A stretch of DNA of 64,000 bases from Cognatundibacterium rugosum (GTDB taxonomy: Bacteria > Pseudomonadota > Gammaproteobacteria > Burkholderiales > Burkholderiaceae_D). Positions 19,565-28,372 of this stretch are shown here, piece by piece (position 1 is the stretch's first letter; each line of letters begins with the position of its first letter). The notes under the pieces were generated by a model. It saw only the letters and a program-made list of their open reading frames with translations, was not told where the DNA came from and did not search any database. The stretch covers positions 1 through 64,000 of the forward strand of contig NZ_JACOGG010000005.1 in NCBI RefSeq assembly GCF_014284365.1, given 5' to 3'. The translations under genes and the position numbers were made by a program.

Positions 19565-19882
19565 TTAATGAATTTCTTCGACTGGCTGACCTGCCATCAG
19601 GATAGCTGCATGGGAATGTGCCAACGCACGTTCCTTGTTGTAATTGGTCAACATGCAAAGAATCGCACTGTCCTCGAAACGGAAGCGGGCAAGCATCATA
19701 TTGGAGCCAGCCAATTTCAGTATCTGAGAATTATTTAAACCCTCAATCAGGTCCGCAATTTCTTTACCAATGCCCAGACGGAAAATTGCAGTCGCCTTGT
19801 CAGCACGTATCATTTGCTGAGCAAGCATCAAGTAGCTTAAGTTTGCATCGCGAATTTCCGCCATCATATCGTTCTGTGTCAT
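19565..19882 (-). CDS. flhD: Flagellar master transcription activator subunit FlhD
   Basis: DNA-binding partner of FlhC. At 105 residues it has normal length, with EIRDANLSYLMLAQQMIRAD at the N-terminus and the conserved KATAIFRLG segment. The C-terminal tail (about 80-105) is short. It is the first gene of the motility block. Upstream lie about 440 bases with two good sigma-28-type promoters and no other gene, so flhDC is unlikely to be driven by the dnaQ transcript, which a hairpin closes at 20324. Confidence 0.95.
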   Translation of the reverse strand: MTQNDMMAEIRDANLSYLMLAQQMIRADKATAIFRLGIGKEIADLIEGLNNSQILKLAGSNMMLARFRFEDSAILCMLTNYNKERALAHSHAAILMAGQPVEEIH

Positions 19883-20165
19883 TTCCGCACCCTCCAGTCC
19901 ATTTTTTCAAGACAAGTTCATTGCCGTTGAGACACATTGTGCTTGGTCGAAAAAAACCAAGGTATAGGCAAAAGTAGATATTTACGGACAGAATACGACG
20001 ATGACACACATAGGAATCTAACCTACATGCGTAAGACATCCTCTATTTTGTTTAAAACAGAGAAAAATTGGATTTTTTAGAACACAGCAAGAAAACAAAA
20101 AATAAATCTTAAAAAACAAAGACTTAAGTTAAATCAGACACTTTTTTAATTTTCTCTTATTACCA

Positions 20166-20192
20166 TTAACGGCACTAAAAGTAGGAACTTTA
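20166..20192 (-). promoter_or_regulatory. Sigma-28 (FliA)-type promoter P1 upstream of flhD
   Basis: Read on the minus strand: TAAAGTTC, 11 bases, GCCGTTAA. The known FliA consensus is TAAAGTTT-N11-GCCGATAA, so 14 of 16 positions fit with exact spacing. Predicted start of transcription is near 20160, leaving a leader of about 275 bases before flhD. Shares 19 of 19 core bases and spacing with a second copy 69 bp upstream. Confidence 0.72.
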
Positions 20193-20234
20193 GGGTTAAT
20201 CGCAAAAATTTTTAAATATTTTTTCCTACAGTTT

Positions 20235-20261
20235 TTAACGGCAACGATTAAAAAAACTTTA
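20235..20261 (-). promoter_or_regulatory. Sigma-28 (FliA)-type promoter P2 upstream of flhD
   Basis: Read on the minus strand: TAAAGTTT, 11 bases, GCCGTTAA. The -35 is identical to the FliA consensus and the -10 differs at one position. This lies 69 bp upstream of P1 in the same orientation and just inside the dnaQ-side terminator. The expected leader to flhD is about 345 bases. Confidence 0.75.
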
Positions 20262-20323
20262 GGGCAACTGTCGTTTTTTTGATGGATTTTTTTGAGGGAG
20301 AGTGAAATTGGATTGTAAAATGC

Positions 20324-20360
20324 AAAAATCGCAACTGAATTTAGATCAGTCGCGATTTTT
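20324..20360 (-). terminator. Terminator of the accA-tilS-dnaQ transcript
   Basis: Outer stem 20324-20332 with 20352-20360 (9 bp, AT-rich ends), one mismatch, then inner stem 20334-20338 with 20346-20350, and a 7-base loop. A run of T lies on both strands, so it can work in both directions. It is about 155 bases past the dnaQ stop. Confidence 0.75.
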
Positions 20361-20387
20361 CAAAGCGTACCAAGTAAAGCATTTTCC

Positions 20388-20442
20388 CGATACAACCAAC
20401 GATACAACCAACGATACAACCAACGATACAACTAACGATACA
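20388..20442. repeat. 12-bp tandem repeat, about 4.5 copies
   Basis: The unit cgatacaaccaa occurs at 20388-20399, 20400-20411, 20412-20423 and, with one change (cgatacaactaa), at 20424-20435, followed by a partial copy. It lies in the 3' trailer of dnaQ before the terminator. No open frame covers it. Short perfect repeats of this sort can vary in number between strains. Confidence 0.9.
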
Positions 20443-20513
20443 CTGCGATGTCAGTGATGCTAACGTTGGCTTTATCAGCGCATAGTCAAATGGGATGGCG
20501 ACTCAGCAGGGCT

Positions 20514-21227
20514 TTATTGCAATCGCCACAGGCAATCTTGCTTGCCTTGCTTATCTAAGCCAGCCAATAATTTTTCATGCTCATCCAGTTCAAGCGCATC
20601 TGCAGCAACACAAACCATGTCATCGCTAGCCAGTGCTTCCACTGGCAGATCAACGACCACTTGCACAACCTCCTCTTCTATATCGATCGCAAAGCTGTTC
20701 TGCCCACGTGACATTGCCAGGAAAACATCAGCTAGCAACTCCGCATCCAGCAACGCACCATGCAGCTTTCGATGCGAATTAGAGATTTCATAGCGGTCAC
20801 ACAAAGCATCGAGCGAGTTTCGCTTTCCCGGGTGCAACTCCTTGGCCTGAACCAGCGTATCTGTGACATGACTGACGTGATCGGTAAAACTTCCCAGTTC
20901 CAGTCTGGCAAACTCTGCATTTAAAAATGCGACATCGAATGGTGCATTGTGAATAACAACTTCCGCCCCACGAATGTATTCACAAAACGCTTGCGAAATC
21001 TCTGCAAATTTAGGCTTATCCGATAAAAACTCAGTCGTGAGTCCATGCACCGCAAGCGCACCCTCTTCAGAATCACGCTCCGGATTGATGTACTGGTGGA
21101 AATTATTTCCAGTAAGCTTACGATTAATTAATTCAACGCAACCAATCTCAATAATACGGTTGCCATCACGGGGACTCAGACCCGTGGTTTCAGTATCAAG
21201 GACAATTTGCCTTAATTGTTGTTCCAT
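20514..21227 (-). CDS. dnaQ: DNA polymerase III epsilon subunit (3'-5' proofreading exonuclease)
   Basis: Edits mismatches made by DnaE in the replicase core. Exo I is IVLDTETTGL (Asp11, Glu13), Exo II includes HNAPFDVAFLNAEF, and Exo III is HGALLDAELLADVFL. The C-terminal part (about 180-237) is the flexible polymerase-binding tail ending in CLWRLQ. Length 237 is normal. Its start overlaps the tilS stop by 16 bases. No RNase H gene is adjacent, unlike in enterics. Confidence 0.96.
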   Translation of the reverse strand: MEQQLRQIVLDTETTGLSPRDGNRIIEIGCVELINRKLTGNNFHQYINPERDSEEGALAVHGLTTEFLSDKPKFAEISQAFCEYIRGAEVVIHNAPFDVAFLNAEFARLELGSFTDHVSHVTDTLVQAKELHPGKRNSLDALCDRYEISNSHRKLHGALLDAELLADVFLAMSRGQNSFAIDIEEEVVQVVVDLPVEALASDDMVCVAADALELDEHEKLLAGLDKQGKQDCLWRLQ

Positions 21228-22627
21228 ACATTTTTCCCTGATTCATCAAAAACCCAATGCAAACTTACCTTTGTAGTTGAATCCTGATCAAAAAACTTTG
21301 CATTCATACCTACCTGAGCGGCATACAGCAACTCTGCTCCTGCCGAGACGAATGGTAATTCACTCCTGACCCAAAATGGTATATTCAAAGACTGGAAATG
21401 GCTTTTCATATCACGGGTAGGCCTGTCGATGGCCAGCTTCATGCGCTCCCCACCTCGACGCAAATGCAAAACCAATGAATGCCGAGACAGCCATTCAGAT
21501 GAAATCCCCTGTTCGGCAAGCTCAAAATGCAACACACCACCGTAGGCAGGAAATGCCAGGCTGGATTCACCATTCCAACTAAAACCCACTTCGTCCAGAC
21601 CGGACAAGCTGCCCCCCACCTGCTGGAGGTAGACTGCATCTCGATAGCGGTGCAGCACGTGCTCGCCGCAATGAATTTCTATACGTGCATCCGATTTTGC
21701 ATCAAAAAGCTGCTTAAATATTTCATGCAGCCTTGCCGTTGATGGCAGACGCACACCCTGCTGACTTAACCAGTGCCTGAAAACGTGAGCCGCCCGGCTT
21801 TTACCAAGTGCGACCAGCCTGGCAAGCTGCAATTGATCATCTTGTGTGCATTGCGCAAGGTCCGAGACAGCCATTTCCTCAATCAAATCACGTGCAGCAC
21901 TGACATGCCTTGCGCCACGCGACATTCGCGCAGCAAAGCCTGGGTAAATTTCTTCCAAGATAGGCATCACCCTGTGTCTTAAGGCATTTCTGCGGTAGCG
22001 CACATCGGTGTTCGACTCATCTTCGACAAAGTCCAAATCATATAAACGCTGGAATTGTTCTAATTCCTCGCGGTTCGATTCCAGCAAGGGCCGAATAATT
22101 ACCAAATCCGGCGTACCTAATAATCCTGGTGCGGCATTAGTCAAATCCATACCTGACAATCCTGCCAGGCCAGAACCGCGTAACATTTGCATCAGTATCG
22201 TTTCAGCCTGATCATCCTGATGATGTGCAGTGAGTATATGGCCGACACCATGCGCAATACAAAGCTGCCCCAGAGCTGCATATCGCTCCTTGCGCGCACT
22301 CGCCTCTGTCCCTAGCCCGGAAGACAAATCTACCTTTACCCTTGCCGCACGAAAAACAATACCCAGCTCACGACATTTTGCCTCACAATGCGCCAGCCAA
22401 TCGTCTGCGTTCGGACTTAGTCCGTGATGAACGTGGAAGGCATGAAGAGGAATTTGGTGCTGGCGGCAATATGCATGCGCCAGAGTTAACAATACGGAGG
22501 AATCCAGACCGCCGCTATAAGCGACGGCCAGACTGGGTGCTTGGTGAGCACTGCTTTTCTGAAGACAAGAACCTAGGACATCGGAAAATTTGCGTCGGAG
22601 CGCAATTTCATTCTTGTCAGATTTCAT
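21212..22627 (-). CDS. tilS: tRNA(Ile)-lysidine synthetase
   Basis: Converts cytidine 34 of the tRNA-Ile with CAU anticodon to lysidine, changing its codon and charging specificity; essential in most bacteria. The ATP pyrophosphatase P-loop [10 protein letters not shown] lies near residues 38-48, with [16 protein letters not shown] and [19 protein letters not shown] after it. The C-terminal substrate-binding domain (about 370-450) includes [13 protein letters not shown]. Length 471 is normal. It overlaps accA by 4 bases, so both are translated together. Confidence 0.96.
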   Translation of the reverse strand: MKSDKNEIALRRKFSDVLGSCLQKSSAHQAPSLAVAYSGGLDSSVLLTLAHAYCRQHQIPLHAFHVHHGLSPNADDWLAHCEAKCRELGIVFRAARVKVDLSSGLGTEASARKERYAALGQLCIAHGVGHILTAHHQDDQAETILMQMLRGSGLAGLSGMDLTNAAPGLLGTPDLVIIRPLLESNREELEQFQRLYDLDFVEDESNTDVRYRRNALRHRVMPILEEIYPGFAARMSRGARHVSAARDLIEEMAVSDLAQCTQDDQLQLARLVALGKSRAAHVFRHWLSQQGVRLPSTARLHEIFKQLFDAKSDARIEIHCGEHVLHRYRDAVYLQQVGGSLSGLDEVGFSWNGESSLAFPAYGGVLHFELAEQGISSEWLSRHSLVLHLRRGGERMKLAIDRPTRDMKSHFQSLNIPFWVRSELPFVSAGAELLYAAQVGMNAKFFDQDSTTKVSLHWVFDESGKNVWNNN

Positions 22628-23598
22628 TCAGTAACTTTAGTTTCCTTAAACTTACCATAGCTCATCAGCTTCTCGTGGCGAGCAGTTAACAAATCTTTGG
22701 TTTTCACGCCTTGGAACTGACGCAAGGTATCCGCCAGGGCACGCTTGACCAACGCGCACATTTGCTTAGGATCGCGATGTGCACCACCCAAAGGTTCATT
22801 GATAATTTTATCGATCAGCCCCATCGCTTTCAACCTGTGCGCAGTCAGACCCAGTGCCTCAGCCGCATCGGAAGCACGATCAGATGTTTTCCAGAGTATC
22901 GATGCACAACCTTCAGGAGAAATCACGGAATACGTAGCGTATTGCAGCATCAGCACAGCGTCACCGACTGCGAGTGCCAGCGCACCACCGGAACCACCTT
23001 CACCAATAATCGTTGTGATCAGCGGAACCTTCAATTCCGCCATCACATATAAATTGTGGCCGATCGCCTCGGATTGACCACGTTCTTCCGCATCAATTCC
23101 TGGCCATGCACCAGTCGTATCAACGAAAGTAAATACCGGAATATCAAATTTTTCAGCCAGTTTCATCAGACGCATGGCTTTACGATAGCCTTCAGGCTTA
23201 GGCATCCCAAAATTGCGCATTGCGCGCTCTTTGGTGTCGCGGCCCTTCTGATGTCCCATGACCATGCAAGCCTGACCATTGAAACGCGCCAGACCACCTA
23301 CGATAGACTGGTCGTCAGCGAAACTGCGGTCACCATGTAACTCATGAAAATCCGTAAATATCTGATTGATATAGTCCATCGTGTATGGACGTTGCGGATG
23401 ACGGGAAATCTGAGAAACCTGCCAGGGGGTTAATTTAGCGTAGATGTCCTTGGTCAGCATCTGACTTTTCTTAGACAATCTGTCGATTTCTTCCGAAATA
23501 TCGACAGCAGAGTCATCTTGAACAAATCGCAACTCTTCAATTTTTGTTTCGAGTTCTGCAATGGATTGCTCAAAACTCAGGAATGTCGTTTTAGTCAT
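22624..23598 (-). CDS. accA: Acetyl-CoA carboxylase carboxyltransferase alpha subunit
   Basis: With AccD it transfers the carboxyl group from biotin to acetyl-CoA, giving malonyl-CoA for fatty acid synthesis. The 324-residue chain has the N-terminal helix [19 protein letters not shown], the crotonase-fold core with [18 protein letters not shown], and [15 protein letters not shown], the oxyanion-hole region. A perfect AAGGAGG site lies 5 bases before the ATG. It heads the accA-tilS-dnaQ transcript. In several relatives cysS lies next to accA; here it is absent. Confidence 0.97.
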   Translation of the reverse strand: MTKTTFLSFEQSIAELETKIEELRFVQDDSAVDISEEIDRLSKKSQMLTKDIYAKLTPWQVSQISRHPQRPYTMDYINQIFTDFHELHGDRSFADDQSIVGGLARFNGQACMVMGHQKGRDTKERAMRNFGMPKPEGYRKAMRLMKLAEKFDIPVFTFVDTTGAWPGIDAEERGQSEAIGHNLYVMAELKVPLITTIIGEGGSGGALALAVGDAVLMLQYATYSVISPEGCASILWKTSDRASDAAEALGLTAHRLKAMGLIDKIINEPLGGAHRDPKQMCALVKRALADTLRQFQGVKTKDLLTARHEKLMSYGKFKETKVTE

Positions 23599-24034
23599 CG
23601 TGCCTCCTTCAATCTACACGAGTTAAAAATGCGAAGTAACATCTGTATCTCACTATCGAGCAGTGCGGCTCGCTCAGATTGCGCACCAAGAACAGCAATC
23701 AGTAAAAGAAAAGACAGATGAATCTTAATATACTTGCTACCCAAAAGAGACTGAATAATCAGAATCCAATAAGACGGACAAGATTAAATATCAAAAACAG
23801 GCTATCTGTCCAGCTTAGAATACTTCCTCAGTATGAGATTCTGCTATCTGCCCTCTTCTGCACGCATTTCACAGGATTTAAAAATTGACCACGGTCTCCA
23901 TGTGTTCAATTTATTAATTCCATCGAAATACCCAATGCAGACTACTTCTTTGATAAGATGTGATTTTGTGTGCTACCGTTTAGCACTGCAGCCTTTGCGT
24001 TCAGACTACTACAATGATTACAAGCCAGAACACT
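23599..24034. promoter_or_regulatory. Divergent promoter region between accA and the TPR gene
   Basis: No gene is credible here. For accA a sigma-70 candidate lies on the minus strand: TATATT (23727-23732) and TTCAGT (23750-23755), 17 bases apart, giving a leader of about 120 bases. For the plus-strand TPR gene I saw only weak candidates. No cysS remnant was recognised, although the neighbouring gene families suggest one might once have been here. Confidence 0.4.
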
Positions 24035-25057
24035 ATGCGTCATTTACTCAAAAGCCTTTTTGCCACCACTTCCCTTGCCTTGGCAATGTTTGCCTCATCG
24101 GCCAATGCTGATGAGGCAGCAGATATCGGAAAGTTACTGCGCGGCGGACAAACCGCTGAAGCCTTGCAAAAAGTCGATGCTGCGTTGGCCAGCAAACCTA
24201 AAGATGCGCAGATGCGCTTTTTACGCGGCCTGATTTTGACGGAAATGAATAAATCCGCTGAAGCAATCACCGTTTTTACTAAACTGACCGACGATTACCC
24301 TGAGCTGCCTGAGCCCTACAACAATCTCGCCGTGTTATACGCAGCAACCGGCCAATACGACAAAGCACGTGCTGCTTTGGAAATGGCCATACGTACCAAT
24401 CCAACCTATGGCACTGCGCATGAAAATCTGGGCGATGTCTATGCCAAACTGGCCAGTCAGTCCTACGATAAAGCACTGCAACTGGATTCTGGCAATGCCA
24501 CTGCTAAGCTGAAGCTGACCTTAGTGAAAAATTTAGTTGGCAACACCACAGGCGGAACCAATCCTAAAAATAATCCTGCTCCGGCAACAGCGGTGACCGC
24601 TGCTGCGCAGGCCAAACCTAGTCAGGTAGCGGCAAAAGCAGATCCTGAACCAGCAAAGGCAGAGAACCCGCCGGCCAAAGCCAAACCTGTTGCCGCTGCA
24701 GCGCCTGTTCAGGATAAGGATGAAGATGATGTCATGCGTGCCGTAGATAAATGGGCCAAAGCATGGAGCAATCAGGAAACTGACAGCTATTTAGCGCACT
24801 ACGCCAAAGACTTCCAGACACCCAAAGGCGAAAGTCGCAAAGCCTGGGCTGAAGAGCGTCGCAGCAGAATTGAAGGCAAAGGCCGTATCAACGTCAAAGT
24901 TGAAAGCGCCAAAGTCAGTGTCGATGGCAATTCTGCCACTGTCAAATTCAGACAAATTTATACTTCAGACCGGCTGACCGCAAATAGCCGTAAAGTACTG
25001 GTCATGACTAAGCAGGACGGCAAGTGGTTGATTAAGCAGGAGCGCGCAGGTAGCTGA
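24035..25057 (+). CDS. Exported TPR-repeat protein with C-terminal NTF2-like domain
   Basis: A signal peptide (about the first 25 residues, ending ASSANA) is followed by three or four TPR repeats (about 30-155), for example PYNNLAVLYAATGQYDKA. Next comes a Lys/Ala/Pro-rich linker (170-230) and a C-terminal SnoaL/NTF2-like domain (about 235-340) of the kind attached to L,D-transpeptidases. Its stop and the next gene's ATG overlap (TGATG), and the downstream enzyme ends in a similar domain, so the two probably work together at the cell wall. An in-frame ATG at 24014 would add seven residues; neither start has a good ribosome site. Confidence 0.8.
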   Translation: MRHLLKSLFATTSLALAMFASSANADEAADIGKLLRGGQTAEALQKVDAALASKPKDAQMRFLRGLILTEMNKSAEAITVFTKLTDDYPELPEPYNNLAVLYAATGQYDKARAALEMAIRTNPTYGTAHENLGDVYAKLASQSYDKALQLDSGNATAKLKLTLVKNLVGNTTGGTNPKNNPAPATAVTAAAQAKPSQVAAKADPEPAKAENPPAKAKPVAAAAPVQDKDEDDVMRAVDKWAKAWSNQETDSYLAHYAKDFQTPKGESRKAWAEERRSRIEGKGRINVKVESAKVSVDGNSATVKFRQIYTSDRLTANSRKVLVMTKQDGKWLIKQERAGS

Positions 25058-26325
25058 TGTTTTCTGCAGTACTGAAAAATGCTTTACTGAGTAAGAGAGT
25101 AAAGCTGCGCCCTGTCGCTTCCATTTTCTTAGTCTCGCTTGTAATGCTGACCGGCATACATGAGGTGCATGCTGCCCGCCGCACGAAATCAGATTCGACA
25201 GAACCGGCCTCCGGTGTAAGCCTGCCTAACCCGGATTTGCTGCTAATTGAAACCATGCGGGCACTCTCCAATAATCAGCTCTCACTTGCTCAACAAAAAA
25301 TTGACGAGCTGGTTGTGGCCTATCCGCACTTTCAATTAGCGCACCTGATACGTGGTGATTTGCTGTTGATGCACACTCGTCCGCTACAAGGTTTTGGCAG
25401 CGCGGCCAATAGCCAGCCTGAAAAGCTCAAGGAATTGCGCGATGAGGCTGCGGCCCGTATCCGTGCGTATCAGCAACGTCCGGCGCCGGATGCGATTCCC
25501 AGAGTATTAATTCAGCTCAAAGAGGATCAGAAACAGGCTTTAGTCGTCGATGCTAAACGCTCGCGACTCTTTGTTTACGACAATCAGTCCGGTGTACCTA
25601 AACTAATCAGCGATCACTACATCAGCCAAGGCAAGTTCGGCATTAATAAATTCAAGGAAGGTGATCAAAAAACACCTATCGGCGTTTATTACATCACCAG
25701 CAGGCTATCCGGAAGTAAGCTGCCCGATTTTTATGGACCTGGCGCACTGCCTCTTAACTATCCCAATGAATGGGACAAGGTGAATGGCAGAAGCGGCAGC
25801 GGCATCTGGCTGCATGGAATGCCTTCTGCCAACTTCAGCCGCCCGCCACTGGCATCTGATGGCTGCGTCGTTCTGACCAATCCGGATTTTCTGCGCATCG
25901 CAGCCACTGTTGACATAGGCAGAACCCCGGTCATCATTTCGGATCAACTGGAGTTCGTTACAGCACAACAATGGCAGCAAGAAAGACAAACTGCGAATAA
26001 ACTGCTGGAAGATTGGCGACTGGATATGGAAAGCCAGAACGCAAACCGGATATTTGCTAATTATTCACGCAATTTTAAGTCGGTCCAAGGTGAAGATTTA
26101 AACGCCTGGTTTGCCAAGCAGCGCCCGTCCTGGGAGGGCTGGACCACCCCCATCGTTCGTCTAAAAGACATTACCCACTTCCGCTACCCGGGTAAAGATG
26201 AAATGCTGGTCTCTACTTTTACCATGGAACTGAGTTCCGGCAAGTCAAAGATGAGTAGCAGAAAGCGTCAATACTGGATCAAAGAATCCAACAAATGGCG
26301 CATCGTTTACGAAACCAATGTCTGA
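25057..26325 (+). CDS. L,D-transpeptidase (YkuD domain) with C-terminal NTF2-like domain
   Basis: Periplasmic enzyme that forms 3-3 peptidoglycan cross-links or attaches proteins to the peptidoglycan. An N-terminal hydrophobic segment (about 20-38) acts as a signal or anchor. A helical region is followed by the YkuD catalytic domain (about 155-290) with His253 in IWLHGMP and the nucleophile Cys270 in SDGCVVL. The C-terminal domain (about 310-420) is NTF2-like and resembles that of the upstream gene. At 422 residues it is typical of the ErfK/YnhG-Cds6 class. Translationally coupled to the TPR gene. Confidence 0.88.
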   Translation: MFSAVLKNALLSKRVKLRPVASIFLVSLVMLTGIHEVHAARRTKSDSTEPASGVSLPNPDLLLIETMRALSNNQLSLAQQKIDELVVAYPHFQLAHLIRGDLLLMHTRPLQGFGSAANSQPEKLKELRDEAAARIRAYQQRPAPDAIPRVLIQLKEDQKQALVVDAKRSRLFVYDNQSGVPKLISDHYISQGKFGINKFKEGDQKTPIGVYYITSRLSGSKLPDFYGPGALPLNYPNEWDKVNGRSGSGIWLHGMPSANFSRPPLASDGCVVLTNPDFLRIAATVDIGRTPVIISDQLEFVTAQQWQQERQTANKLLEDWRLDMESQNANRIFANYSRNFKSVQGEDLNAWFAKQRPSWEGWTTPIVRLKDITHFRYPGKDEMLVSTFTMELSSGKSKMSSRKRQYWIKESNKWRIVYETNV

Positions 26326-26341
26326 TGTACAGGAGATAAGC

Positions 26342-27001
26342 ATGAAGCAATTTTATAAAAAAGTCAGTTCGGCGATTGCATTCGCGGCCGCACTTAGTGC
26401 GCCTGCTGCATTTGCAGAAAATCTGCCCAAGGTCGCTTTTAAAACCAATATGGGCGAGATCGTGGTGGAGCTCTATCCGGAAGCCGCACCGGTTACCGTT
26501 GATAATTTTCTTAAATATGTCAAAGCCGGTCAGTACAAGGGGACGATTTTTCACCGTGTGATCGATAACTTCATGATACAGGGCGGTGGCTACGACAAGA
26601 ATTTCAAAGAGAAGCCTACCCGCAAACCTATCCCACTGGAAGCCCGTGCTGCGCTGGAAAAGGGCTTGAAAAATGATGTGGGTACGATCGCCATGGCCCG
26701 TACTGAAGACCCAAATTCTGCCACCGCGCAGTTTTACATCAATGTTAAAGACAATGATTTTCTGAATCACCAGATTTTGCCCGATGGCGATCCGGTAGAA
26801 TTCCTTTACCGCGGCAACAATGTCGTTGCACCAAGGGCTAAGGCGTTAATGGCCACAGCAGGCTATACGCCTTTTGGAAAAGTTATCAAAGGCATGGATG
26901 TCGTAGAAAAAATCAAGGTCGTAGAAACCGGCGATTCCCACATGATGCAAAATGTCCCTAAAAAAGACATCATCATAGAATCTGCCAACGTAATAAAATA
27001 A
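26342..27001 (+). CDS. ppiA: Periplasmic peptidyl-prolyl cis-trans isomerase (cyclophilin A type)
   Basis: Catalyses proline isomerisation during folding of exported proteins. Signal peptide at residues 1-20 (ends APAAFA), then the cyclophilin fold with FHRVIDNFMIQGGGY, AMARTEDPNSATAQFYINV and the family's closing FGKVIKGMDVV. An insertion around residues 145-165 (DPVEFLYRGNN and on) is longer than in PpiB. The ATG at 26342 has AGGAG 6 bases upstream, which decides against an earlier in-frame start at 26318 that overlaps the previous gene. Confidence 0.94.
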   Translation: MKQFYKKVSSAIAFAAALSAPAAFAENLPKVAFKTNMGEIVVELYPEAAPVTVDNFLKYVKAGQYKGTIFHRVIDNFMIQGGGYDKNFKEKPTRKPIPLEARAALEKGLKNDVGTIAMARTEDPNSATAQFYINVKDNDFLNHQILPDGDPVEFLYRGNNVVAPRAKALMATAGYTPFGKVIKGMDVVEKIKVVETGDSHMMQNVPKKDIIIESANVIK

Positions 27002-27018
27002 CTTTCTTTTCGTCATCT

Positions 27019-27038
27019 CATTAATCCCCGGATTAATG
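27019..27038. repeat. Perfect inverted repeat between ppiA and ppiB
   Basis: A 9 bp palindromic arm on each side of a 2-base centre (CATTAATCC / GGATTAATG). It is not followed by a T run, so it is not a classical terminator. It could be an operator or an mRNA stem that separates expression of the two cyclophilin genes. Confidence 0.4.
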
Positions 27039-27076
27039 ACCCAATTAATCACCTAATCATCTAATTAAGGACAATT

Positions 27077-27565
27077 ATGGCCGTTCTTCTGACTACGAAC
27101 CATGGCAATATCAAAATCGAACTCGATGCTGAAAAAGCACCTAAGACGGTTGCCAACTTCCTCGCTTACGTTGAATCCGGTCACTATGCCGGCACCATCT
27201 TCCATCGCGTGATTGACGGCTTTATGATTCAGGGCGGCGGTTTTGAGCCAGGTATGAAGCAAAAAGACACTCAGGCGCCAATCGAGAATGAAGCCAACAA
27301 CGGCTTGAAGAATGCCTTGTACACGATTGCAATGGCACGTACCAGCGCACCGCACTCCGCATCCGCTCAGTTCTTCATCAACACCAGCAACAATTCCTTC
27401 CTCGACTACCCAGGTCAGGATGGATGGGGCTATTGCGTGTTCGGCAAAGTGACTGAAGGCACCGAAGTTGTCGACAAAATCAAAGCCGTTAAAACAACCC
27501 GTTCCGGCATGTTTGCCGATGTGCCAGTGGAAGACGTGGTCATCCAAAAAGCCGAAATCGTCTGA
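27077..27565 (+). CDS. ppiB: Cytoplasmic peptidyl-prolyl cis-trans isomerase (cyclophilin B type)
   Basis: Short 162-residue cyclophilin without signal peptide, so cytoplasmic. The active site includes [15 protein letters not shown], the conserved Arg and QFFINTSNN segment, and [12 protein letters not shown]. It follows ppiA by 75 bases and precedes lpxH by 5 bases. The ppiA-ppiB-lpxH order is common in betaproteobacteria. Confidence 0.95.
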   Translation: MAVLLTTNHGNIKIELDAEKAPKTVANFLAYVESGHYAGTIFHRVIDGFMIQGGGFEPGMKQKDTQAPIENEANNGLKNALYTIAMARTSAPHSASAQFFINTSNNSFLDYPGQDGWGYCVFGKVTEGTEVVDKIKAVKTTRSGMFADVPVEDVVIQKAEIV

Positions 27566-27570
27566 TCACA

Positions 27571-28365
27571 ATGACAGCCGTATCCAAAACATCAGGAGAC
27601 GGAACACAAACAACGCAACCAGATTTGGTTGCGTTGTTTGTTTCTGACGTCCATCTGACCCCTGCCCTGCCACAAACGACGACGCGTTTGCTGCAGTTAT
27701 TCGCTCACAGAGCCAGATTTGCCAAGCAGGTCTATCTGTTGGGGGATATGTTTGAATACTGGGTCGGAGATGATGACCTGAATGACCCCTATCATCTGGC
27801 AGTCGCTGATGCGATCAAAGCATTGACTGCCGGCGGTACGCAGGTGTTTTGGATGGCAGGTAATCGTGATTTTTTACTGGGCGAAGCTTTCGCTTCGTAT
27901 ACCGGCATACAATTGCTCAGCGATCCTTGCGAAGTGCATATCGCTGGTCAGCACATGATCCTTACGCACGGCGATGCACTGTGCACCGATGACCTCGCGT
28001 ATATGCAGTTCAGGAATATGGTGCGCCAGCCAGCCTGGCAAGCGCAATTTCTGAATCAGCCACTGGCACAAAGAAAACAGATTGTACAAGGCATGCGCGC
28101 CCAAAGCCGTATGCAACAAGCAGAAAAAGCCCTGGAAATCATGGATGTCAATTCAGCTGCGGTTGATGCCCTGTTCGCACAATTTAAAGCACCGACACTG
28201 ATCCATGGTCATACTCATCGCCCGGCTTTACATAACGACGGAGCGCGTCAGCGTATCGTATTACCGGACTGGGATTGCGACAACGGGCAGGCGCGCGGCG
28301 GATGGCTGGAAATCGATACGGCTGGCGTCTTTACTCGCTGTACAGTAGACGCCCTGCCGACATAA
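27571..28365 (+). CDS. lpxH: UDP-2,3-diacylglucosamine diphosphatase
   Basis: Lipid A pathway enzyme that hydrolyses UDP-2,3-diacylglucosamine to lipid X at the inner face of the inner membrane. Metallophosphatase motifs are complete: FVSDVHLTP, GDMFEYWVGDD, GNRDFLLG, THGDALCTDD and HGHTHRP. Length 264 is at the upper end because of about 20 extra N-terminal residues. It ends 7 bases from the convergent ABC gene with no terminator in between. Confidence 0.94.
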   Translation: MTAVSKTSGDGTQTTQPDLVALFVSDVHLTPALPQTTTRLLQLFAHRARFAKQVYLLGDMFEYWVGDDDLNDPYHLAVADAIKALTAGGTQVFWMAGNRDFLLGEAFASYTGIQLLSDPCEVHIAGQHMILTHGDALCTDDLAYMQFRNMVRQPAWQAQFLNQPLAQRKQIVQGMRAQSRMQQAEKALEIMDVNSAAVDALFAQFKAPTLIHGHTHRPALHNDGARQRIVLPDWDCDNGQARGGWLEIDTAGVFTRCTVDALPT

Positions 28366-28372
28366 ACCGGAA

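Larger units (their letters stand above)
19883..20513. other. Long AT-rich intergenic region between flhD and dnaQ
   Basis: These 631 bases hold no credible gene. From the dnaQ side to flhD they contain a 12-bp tandem repeat, a terminator hairpin, two tandem sigma-28-type promoters and a long leader of about 275 bases. The leader region could also carry sigma-70 promoters or regulator sites for flhD, but none was clear enough to list. Confidence 0.7.

Noticed and set aside
20388-20442. Possible CRISPR array
   Set aside because: The 12-bp units are directly adjacent with no spacers, and no cas genes are nearby. It is a simple tandem repeat.
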